DNA from: CAYTBN01 sp964436045
GTDB taxonomy: Bacteria > Myxococcota_A > UBA796 > UBA9615 > CAYRNR01
Assembly (NCBI GenBank): GCA_964436045.1
Contig: CAYTBN010000010.1
Coordinates: forward strand, 89,030 to 153,029
Length of the DNA: 64,000 nt
Direction of reading: 5' to 3'
The position numbers and the translations under genes were made by a program. The notes below the pieces were generated by a model. It worked only from the letters and a program-made list of their open reading frames with translations. It ran no database searches and was not told the DNA's origin. Shown here piece after piece: positions 18,022 through 23,633 of the stretch. Positions within the stretch are counted from its first letter, which is position 1. Each line of letters opens with the position of its first letter.

Positions 18022-19170
18022 ATGCTGAGTCCTGACTATTCGGCGGCCGCCGTCTCCCTGCTACTCCTGTGCCTCGGTTGTCCGGGTGGCGACGACGACA
18101 CGACGGCAGGCGACGACGACACCTCGGCCGGAGACGATGACAGCGGGCCCGTGACCTGTCCCGGGCACTTCACCATCTCGGACGAGAGTGATCTGGCGGC
18201 CATCTATCCCCGCGAGAACATCACGGGCGATCTCGTGTTTGACTTCCTGGGCTGGCTCACCACCATCGACCTGCCGCTGCTGACGACCGTGGGCGGTGAC
18301 GTGACCATCGAGAACAACATCGCCCTTGGCAGCGTCGACCTGTCCGTGGAGGCCAACGGTGCCCTCCCCAGCCTCGACGAGCTGACCGCCCTCGTCAGCG
18401 TGGATGGCGACGTCTCGCTCAACGGAAACGGGGCGTTGACCAGTCTGGCGGGACTGGGCGGCCTCGAATCGATCGGCGACTCCCTGTTGGTGTGTTCAAA
18501 TCCCATCCTCACCGATCTCGACGTCCTGATGAGCCTGACCAGCGTGGATGGCGACGTCTCGCTCTACGGAAACGCTGCGTTGACCAGTCTGGCGGGACTG
18601 AGCGGCCTCGAATCGATCGGCGACTCCCTTTCGGTGTCTTCCAACCCCATCCTCACCGATCTCGGCGGCCTGATGAGCCTGACCAGCGTAGATGGTGTGA
18701 CCGTCACGAACAACGCCACTCTTGCCACCCTCGACGGCCTGCCCGACCTCCAGTCACTGGCCCACAGCCTGGTCGTCGAGAGTAATCCCTCGCTGACCAG
18801 CCTCGGGAACGTCGCCAGCCTCACGAGCGTGACCGGCGACCTGGTGATCCGGTACAACTCCTCCCTCGTCGATCTCGCCGCCCTCGCCATCCTGGACTCG
18901 GTCAACGGCCACCTGGACATCACCGACAATGCTGCCCTGGCCACGTTCGCCGGCCTGGAGAACCTCCACTCCGTGGGCGCCGACCTGACCCTCACCGACA
19001 ACGCGACCCTGGGCTCCCTCGCCGGCCTCGTCGGCCTGCTGGCTGTCGACGAGGACGTCCGCATCATCGGCAACGACTGCCTGAGCCAGGTCGAGGCCGA
19101 GGCCATCGTCGCGGCCCTGTACGTGGGCGGCAACGCCGACCTGTACGACAACAACGGCCCCTGCCCGTAG
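18022..19170 (+). CDS. Lipoprotein with receptor-L/leucine-rich-like repeats
   Basis: A 382-residue predicted lipoprotein. The lipobox CLGC (signal about 1-20) is followed by a GDDDT(T/S)AGDDD linker, then a repeated beta-solenoid-type domain. Units read like L-T-SVDGDVSL-NGNGALTSLAGL-LESIGDSL, resembling receptor L-domain or degenerate leucine-rich repeats. Two central 48-residue units are nearly identical at DNA level (18396-18539 and 18540-18683). A ligand- or partner-binding surface role is likely from the fold, but the target is unknown. A good GGGAGG precedes the ATG. Both flanking intergenic regions carry related repeats and hairpins. Confidence 0.85.
   Translation: MLSPDYSAAAVSLLLLCLGCPGGDDDTTAGDDDTSAGDDDSGPVTCPGHFTISDESDLAAIYPRENITGDLVFDFLGWLTTIDLPLLTTVGGDVTIENNIALGSVDLSVEANGALPSLDELTALVSVDGDVSLNGNGALTSLAGLGGLESIGDSLLVCSNPILTDLDVLMSLTSVDGDVSLYGNAALTSLAGLSGLESIGDSLSVSSNPILTDLGGLMSLTSVDGVTVTNNATLATLDGLPDLQSLAHSLVVESNPSLTSLGNVASLTSVTGDLVIRYNSSLVDLAALAILDSVNGHLDITDNAALATFAGLENLHSVGADLTLTDNATLGSLAGLVGLLAVDEDVRIIGNDCLSQVEAEAIVAALYVGGNADLYDNNGPCP
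18396..18683 (+). repeat. In-gene tandem duplication, 144-bp period
   Basis: Two consecutive 144-bp units (48 codons each) within the repeat lipoprotein differ at only a few positions, for example NGNGALTSL versus YGNAALTSL. A third, diverged unit follows. The low divergence suggests a recent duplication or ongoing conversion. Confidence 0.85.
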
Positions 19171-19187
19171 GTCCCGAACTCCGCGGT

Positions 19188-19256
19188 GCCCCGGTCAGCT
19201 GGTCCGGCCGTGTTCCTCGGAGCACCGGGGCAGCACGGCGTGGCAAGCACGCCGTG
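19188..19256. other. Hairpin cluster after the repeat lipoprotein gene
   Basis: Two inverted repeats in a row: CCCCGGT (19189-19195) pairs with ACCGGGG (19224-19230), and CACGGCGTG (19234-19242) pairs perfectly with CACGCCGTG (19248-19256) around a GCAAG loop. No T-tract follows. It may act as transcript 3' structure or as part of a repeat family; this is inference. Confidence 0.65.
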
Positions 19257-19342
19257 GCACCCAACCCCTGGAGGTGGTCACGGTCTCGGCCTCGTTGGTC
19301 CGGCACACCGGCTCGGCCTCGGACCTTGATCCAGTCGACGTG

Positions 19343-19368
19343 CCCATGGGCAACTCGTTGCCCGTGGG
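19343..19368. other. Hairpin with CTCG tetraloop upstream of hexamer array
   Basis: An 11-bp stem (one T-G wobble) closes a CTCG loop: CCCATGGGCAA and TTGCCCGTGGG. A hairpin with the same CTCG loop and a related GGGCA(R)/(Y)TGCCC stem lies at 22603-22624. Both sit a few tens of bases before a CTCGGN array that runs nearly up to a start codon. Confidence 0.7.
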
Positions 19369-19388
19369 AGCCTGGTAGCTCCACGGCG

Positions 19389-19418
19389 CTCGGTCTCGGC
19401 CTCGGTCCCGGTCTCGGT
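19389..19418 (+). repeat. CTCGGN hexamer array (5 units) before the DUF2288 gene
   Basis: Units CTCGGT, CTCGGC, CTCGGT, CCCGGT, CTCGGT end 17 bases before the GTG start at 19436, with a TACCGT hexamer (19423-19428) in between. Same family as the other CTCGGN arrays in the window. Confidence 0.85.
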
Positions 19419-19435
19419 CTGGTACCGTCGTCCCC

Positions 19436-19762
19436 GTGACCACGCCGCCGATCCCGTTGCGCTCCAGGCTGTCCGGCGAACGCGCTGTGACCGACTGGCG
19501 TTCCCTGTGCCCCCACCAAGACCGGCAGGCGCTCTACCTGGTGTCGGACGACCTCGACCTGCTCGATGCGGCCGAGGCCGTGGCGACCGACGACACCGCG
19601 CGGGTCTCGGAGTGGCTGGTGCGCGGACTGCTGTCCAGGCCCCGGGAGGACCGGGTGGCCGCGTGGACCGATGATCCGGACACCACCTTCGAGTTCCTGA
19701 TCGTCCAGCCCTACGTCCTGGCGGTCGAGATCGGTGTGGCCGGGAACGCCGGCGCCGACTGA
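19436..19762 (+). CDS. DUF2288 family protein
   Basis: A 108-residue cytoplasmic protein matching the DUF2288 pattern: DWRSLCPHQDRQALYLV, then DLDLLDAAEAVATDDTARV and the C-terminal FEFLIVQPYVLAVE. Function of the family is unknown. The start is GTG at 19436; there is no clear ribosome-binding site, and a TANNNT hexamer ends 7 bases upstream, so a leaderless transcript is possible. It is the only recognisable gene between two intergenic regions rich in hairpins. Confidence 0.82.
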   Translation: MTTPPIPLRSRLSGERAVTDWRSLCPHQDRQALYLVSDDLDLLDAAEAVATDDTARVSEWLVRGLLSRPREDRVAAWTDDPDTTFEFLIVQPYVLAVEIGVAGNAGAD

Positions 19763-19856
19763 ACCCGCTCCCCGCATCCCGACGCAGTTTCTTTTTCCGG
19801 CTCCTCCGGATCCACGATGGATGGCGAGATATCTCCGCCAGAAGTTTCGGTTGAGT

Positions 19857-19876
19857 GTACGAACACGTGTTCGTAC
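19857..19876. repeat. Perfect 20-bp palindrome with core CGAACACGTGTTCG
   Basis: The 20 bases are perfectly self-complementary. The 14-bp core recurs in the palindrome at 20144-20165. The pair brackets the 98-bp double-hairpin element. The core also fits the Gram-positive-type SOS box pattern, but its position between converging genes argues against a promoter operator. Confidence 0.85.
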
Positions 19877-20032
19877 TGCTCGGGCTGCCCGGTGGCCCCC
19901 CTCCCTCATTCCCCCCCTTTTTTTCTCTCGTAGGAGGTGTGGGTGGGTGGGGCGCAGCACCAGCCATCCAAGGGGCTGGGGAGCCTCTGGGCGGGCTTGG
20001 GGGATCGAACGACCCGAGAAGGGGCCCGATAA

Positions 20033-20130
20033 CCATCTCCCGCTCAACGTCCGGAATACGGACATTGAGCGGGAGATGGTCGACCATCTGTGGCTGGATG
20101 TCCGTATTCCGGACGTTGGAGTGGAGATGG
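20033..20130. repeat. 98-bp double-hairpin element, copy 1
   Basis: Two adjacent 47-bp units separated by TCGA. Each unit is CCATCT, 10 bases, GTCCG-N5-CGGAC, 10 bases, AGATGG. In the first unit the whole arms pair (CCATCTCCCGCTCAA with its complement, plus the GTCCG/CGGAC inner stem). In the second only the ends and the inner stem pair. The 20-mer at 20046-20065 is repeated in exact inverted orientation at 20098-20117. A second copy of the architecture is at 22458-22555. Confidence 0.85.
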
Positions 20131-20143
20131 TCCGGGACCGGGC

Positions 20144-20165
20144 GTCACGAACACGTGTTCGTGAC
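20144..20165. repeat. Perfect 22-bp palindrome with core CGAACACGTGTTCG
   Basis: Self-complementary over all 22 bases. It shares a 14-bp core with 19857-19876. It lies 13 bases after the double-hairpin element and 128 bases from the stop of the esterase pseudogene. Confidence 0.85.
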
Positions 20166-20292
20166 CGGGGAGGGGGAGATCGTCGAAGGGCTGGGCCGCC
20201 GGGGCGCGCACCTCCGCGACTGTAACGGGAACCACGCGGCAGCGCGAGACACCTCTCTCCGCTCTCTTCGAGCGCCGAGTCCGGCCTCGGGC

Positions 20293-21681
20293 TCACCACA
20301 TCAAGGCGTCCATCATCGGCGAGTCGTCCAGGTAGACCAGCGCGGTGTACTGCTGCAGCGGCACGATGAACTCGATGTACCAGGCCGACATCGAGCCGAA
20401 CTCGTAGATCACGTCCTGTTCGAAGAACTCCGTGGCCTCCAGGTCCACCAGCAGCAGGTCACGCTCCAGGCCGTGGAGCATGACCTGGACGTTGTCCTCG
20501 GCCGTGGGCGGGTCCAGCGGTCCGACGCCGACCTGGTCGGGCCAGTTGGTGGAGATCTGGTAGGCGGCCAGCCCGATCGCCCGGTAGTCGTCGCCCATCT
20601 CCTGACGCAGCAGCGTGCCCATGCTCGTGGTGAACGGCAGCGAACCCTGGGCCACCTCGTCGTGCGCCTGGCTGATGTGCCAGTTGTGAGCCCAGATCAC
20701 CGCTTTCTGGCCCGGATGCCTTTGCTCCATCATCGCCTGGAACACGGCCGCCATGCCCACGTCGCGCGCGGCGTTGGCCGCGGCCACGTCGTTCTCGAAC
20801 GCGTTCTGGAAGACCGCCTCGTCGTAGGAGCGCAGGCTATCGACCGACATCCGGGCCCAGGCCAGGTCGCTCGGCGAGGAGAGGGAGAGGATGTCGGCCT
20901 CGTTGGCCGTGTACGCCGCCAGCACCGCATCCAGGCCCTCGTTGCAGGCGGCGTGGCTCTCCTCGTCGATGTCCCGGGCGTTCGGATCGGCGTCGTACTC
21001 GGCCTCCGACGCGTAGGTCGCGCCGTTGCACTGGGCGATCCCGCCGTTCAGTTCGTCCATCTGGGCCGGCAGGACCAGCTGGTTGAACGCCATGAGGTAG
21101 AGCCCGTCGTCCCACGGCTGCTGGGTGTCGAACCCGAAGAACGCCACCGGATCGTCCGGGTTGTCCTCGTTGTACGCCCGCAGCCAGGTCACCAGGTCGA
21201 GCACGCTCTGGCTGGCCCATACGGGGAACAGGCCCTCGGTCACCGCGGTGGTCGCGTCGCCCTGTCCGCCGCTGACGTACCCCGCGACCGTCTCGGCCAT
21301 CGTCCGCGGGGATTCGAAGGCGACCACCCGGAATCCCTGCACCTCCACCAGCTGGCGGATCAGCCGGTGTTTGGCCTGGTAGAACCCGCCGGACGTGTGC
21401 ACGGCCTCGCCCAGCGCGACGACGGTGGCGTCGTCCACGATGTCGGCCAGCGGAGCCAGATCTCCCTAGGGCAGCTCCGCGTCCAGCCCGTCCAGCCCGT
21501 AGATATCCGCCGGAAGGTCGTCGTCCGTCGTGTCGTCGTCATCGGCGCTGTCGTCGTCGCCCGTGGCGTCGTCGTCCCCGGTGTCGTCGTCGTCCCCTGG
21601 ACAGCCGTGCAGCATCGCCGCCAGCAGCGTGATGCAGATGAACGGGCGGCTCGCGGATCCCGGGCGGAAGCTCGCAGCCAT
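20293..21681 (-). pseudogene. Erythromycin-esterase-like lipoprotein interrupted by an in-frame amber codon
   Basis: Read from the ATG at 21681, a strong AAGGAGG-preceded start gives a lipoprotein signal with lipobox MLHGC and the acidic linker GDDDATGDDDS. The frame reaches TAG at 21466-21468 after ...LDAELP. The same frame continues without another stop to 20293 and encodes an erythromycin esterase-like domain: LGEAVHTSGGF, VAFESP and AHNWHIS keep the family's Glu and His residues. A GTG at 21438 could start the body but has no ribosome-binding site and would lose the export signal. One C-to-T change (CAG to TAG) would explain the break. Sequencing error or readthrough are alternatives. Substrate is unknown; macrolide resistance should not be assumed. 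Confidence 0.8.
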
Positions 21682-21853
21682 GGTGGGTCCTCCTTCTCCA
21701 GGTGGAAGGTTACCCTGCGACGGCCGTCAGCCGGGTTCTTTTTCCGTTCCGGTCTGCTCGCGTGTCCCTATCCGTAGGAGCGCAACCGCTGGCCAGCATC
21801 CGCGACTCCGCCAACTCGGGGCACGCAACCTCTGGGGCATGAGGAGAACATCG

Positions 21854-22390
21854 ATGAGCGATATTGACGGTTTCTGGAATTCACACGAGTGCCGGGACGC
21901 GACCCGGACGACCCGTACGAACAACGGCGGAGCGCTGGCCTTCGCGGCAACGATGGCGCTGGCCCTGGTGGCCGGTCTGCTGCCCGTTGACCGGGCGCTG
22001 GCCTGCGAAGGCGAGACGTCGATCGAGGTCCTCGAACCGATGGACGGCGCCACCTTCCACGAGGGAGACGAGCTGGCCTTCGCCGTCTCCGGCCAGGTGG
22101 TCAACGAGCGGTCCAGCGGCCAGCAGTACTTCGTGGTCCTGCGCATCCGCGACGGGGCGAACAACGACGTGATGGTCGAGATCATCGACCTCGGTGAGCT
22201 GGACCACTGCCAGGTCGTCGACCTCTCGACCTACGAGGTGTTCACCACCCGCCTGTTCGGCGTCGGCGACTGGACCTTCATCGGAGCGGTCGGCCCGCAC
22301 TGGAAGCTGGCCCCCGATGAGTCGGATCGGGCCGACATCGAGATCCTGCCCGACAACGGCGGACCCTACCTGACCTACCCGCGGCTCTAG
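21854..22390 (+). CDS. Hypothetical exported protein
   Basis: A 178-residue protein with a long positively charged N-terminus, a hydrophobic segment (about residues 28-45) and a probable cleavage after DRALA, leaving a mature protein beginning CEGETSIEVLEP. The mature part looks like one beta-sandwich domain (DGATFHEGDELAFAVSG..., W-x-F-I-G-A-V-G-P). No family recognised. The ATG at 21854 is preferred to the one at 21839 because GAGGAG lies seven bases upstream. Confidence 0.7.
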   Translation: MSDIDGFWNSHECRDATRTTRTNNGGALAFAATMALALVAGLLPVDRALACEGETSIEVLEPMDGATFHEGDELAFAVSGQVVNERSSGQQYFVVLRIRDGANNDVMVEIIDLGELDHCQVVDLSTYEVFTTRLFGVGDWTFIGAVGPHWKLAPDESDRADIEILPDNGGPYLTYPRL

Positions 22391-22457
22391 CGATAGTCCC
22401 ACCCTCGCCCTCGCCCTCCCCCTCCGCATCCACTTCGCCCCCCACTCCGCCCCCGAA

Positions 22458-22555
22458 CCATCTCGCGAAAAACGTCCGAAAAATGGACATTCTCGAGACA
22501 GATGGTGACCATCTACGCGCTGTCGTCCGAAATACGGACGTTTTGAGGCAGATGG
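22458..22555. repeat. 98-bp double-hairpin element, copy 2
   Basis: Same architecture and total length as 20033-20130: CCATCT, 10 bases, GTCCGAAAAATGGAC, 11 bases, AGATGG, TGA, CCATCT, 10 bases, GTCCGAAATACGGAC, 10 bases, AGATGG. The end motifs also pair across the whole element (GAACCATCT with AGATGGTTC), and the middle AGATGGTGACCATCT is itself an inverted repeat. The sequence between motifs differs from copy 1 while spacing is kept. Confidence 0.85.
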
Positions 22556-22602
22556 TTCCCGGCTCCGCACCCGGCCTTCTCATCGCCCCGCAGCTTGGGT
22601 GG

Positions 22603-22624
22603 CAGGGGCAGCTCGCTGCCCCTG
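22603..22624. other. Perfect hairpin with CTCG tetraloop before hexamer array
   Basis: CAGGGGCAG pairs with CTGCCCCTG around CTCG. It matches the hairpin at 19343-19368 in loop and part of the stem, and likewise precedes a CTCGGN array and a gene start. Confidence 0.75.
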
Positions 22625-22628
22625 GGGA

Positions 22629-22676
22629 CTCGGTCTCGGACTCGATCTCGGCCTCGGATCCGGCCTCGGCCTCGGT
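22629..22676 (+). repeat. CTCGGN hexamer array (8 units) upstream of gldA
   Basis: Eight in-register hexamers: CTCGGT, CTCGGA, CTCGAT, CTCGGC, CTCGGA, TCCGGC, CTCGGC, CTCGGT. The array occupies the place where a -35 element for the TATCCT hexamer (22684-22689) would lie. Confidence 0.85.
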
Positions 22677-22697
22677 TTTTGAGTATCCTTCCTGCCG

Positions 22698-23633
22698 ATG
22701 ATCCGACTGGACCAGGTGACGATGCGCTACGGGGCCACGCTGGCCCTCGACCGGGCGTCGTTCTCCCTGGAGCGTGGCGAGATCGTGGGGCTGCTGGGGC
22801 CCAACGGGGCGGGGAAGACCACGTCGATGCGGATCCTGACCACCTATCTGACGCCCCAGGTGGGGCGGGCGGAGGTGGCGGGGATCGACGTGTTTGCCGA
22901 TCCGATCGCGGTGCGGCGGAAGGTCGGTTATCTGCCCGAGGTGGCGCCGCTGTATCCGGACATGCAGGTGGCGGACTACCTGCGGTTCGTGTGGCGGGCG
23001 CGGGAGGTCACCGACCGGTCGCGCATCGACTGGGTGGTGGACGCCTGCGGGCTCGACGGCGTGTATCGGAAGCACGTGCGGGAGCTGTCGCGGGGCTACC
23101 GGCAGCGGGTGGGGCTGGCCCAGGCGTTGATCCACGACCCCGAGGTGCTGGTGCTCGACGAGCCCACCGCGGGGTTGGATCCCTTCCAGGTCCGGGTGAT
23201 CCGGGAGCTGATCGGGCGGCTGGCGGGGGAGAAGACGATCCTGCTGTCGACCCACGTGCTGGGGGAGGCCGAGGCGATCACGGACCGGGCGATCGTGATC
23301 CACCGGGGCGGGATCGTGGCCGACGGGCGGATCTCCGAGCTGGAGGCGCGGGCGCGGGATGCGGACCGGGTGCGGCTGGAGGTGGACGGCGAGGCGGACT
23401 CGATCCGGGACGAACTGTCCGGACTCGAGGGTGTCACGGACGTCTCGGCCGAGGCCGCGGGCGAGGGACGGGTCGCATGCCTCGTCGAGGGCGCGGCGGG
23501 ATCCGGGTTGCGAGACGCCGTGGCGGCGCTGGCCGCCGAGCGCCGCTGGACCGTCCGCGAACTGCGGGACGAGCGCTTCACCCTCGAACAGACCTTCATC
23601 GCCCTGACCCGCGGCCCGGAGGGCGGCCGGTGA
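22698..23633 (+). CDS. ABC transporter ATP-binding protein, GldA-like
   Basis: A 311-residue ABC ATPase: Walker A GPNGAGKTT (about 35-43), signature LSRGYRQRV, Walker B VLVLDEPTAGLDP and H-loop STH. After the nucleotide-binding domain there is a ~80-residue C-terminal extension with a beta-rich regulatory look, as in GldA/CcmA-type proteins. It is the first gene of a three-gene operon with a fused permease/GldG protein and a DUF4340 protein, linked by GTGA overlaps. In Bacteroidetes GldA-GldF-GldG is needed for gliding; in other phyla the cargo is unknown, so gliding is not assumed. Confidence 0.92.
   Translation: MIRLDQVTMRYGATLALDRASFSLERGEIVGLLGPNGAGKTTSMRILTTYLTPQVGRAEVAGIDVFADPIAVRRKVGYLPEVAPLYPDMQVADYLRFVWRAREVTDRSRIDWVVDACGLDGVYRKHVRELSRGYRQRVGLAQALIHDPEVLVLDEPTAGLDPFQVRVIRELIGRLAGEKTILLSTHVLGEAEAITDRAIVIHRGGIVADGRISELEARARDADRVRLEVDGEADSIRDELSGLEGVTDVSAEAAGEGRVACLVEGAAGSGLRDAVAALAAERRWTVRELRDERFTLEQTFIALTRGPEGGR

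Larger units (their letters stand above)
19763..20292. other. 530-bp intergenic region with palindromes and a double-hairpin element
   Basis: No credible coding sequence; reading frames here are shadows without ribosome-binding sites. It lies between converging genes. In order it holds a perfect 20-bp palindrome (19857-19876), a C7T8 pyrimidine tract near 19911-19926 followed by a G-rich run, the 98-bp double-hairpin element (20033-20130) and a perfect 22-bp palindrome (20144-20165). Before the 3' end of the esterase pseudogene there is nothing further I can assign. Confidence 0.75.
22391..22697. other. 307-bp intergenic region with element copy 2, hairpin and hexamer array
   Basis: No coding sequence. 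It starts with a pyrimidine-rich stretch of CCCTCG-like units, then the 98-bp double-hairpin element (22458-22555), a CTCG-loop hairpin (22603-22624), an 8-unit CTCGGN array (22629-22676), a T5 run, and TATCCT at 22684-22689 just before gldA. That -10-like hexamer ends 8 bases before the ATG, so gldA may be leaderless. Confidence 0.75.

Noticed and set aside
19857..20165. LexA-type SOS boxes (CGAAC-N4-GTTCG)
   Set aside because: Both sites match the Gram-positive-type consensus but lie between converging gene ends, with no promoter or repair gene to control. Kept as palindromes only.
20293..21438. Functional macrolide-resistance esterase
   Set aside because: Only distant family motifs are seen, the export signal is cut off by an amber codon, and the family is broad. 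No resistance phenotype should be inferred.
19855..21777. A 640-codon + strand open frame across the palindromes and the esterase locus
   Set aside because: It runs through the hairpin elements and antisense to an esterase with recognisable motifs; composition is shadow-like.
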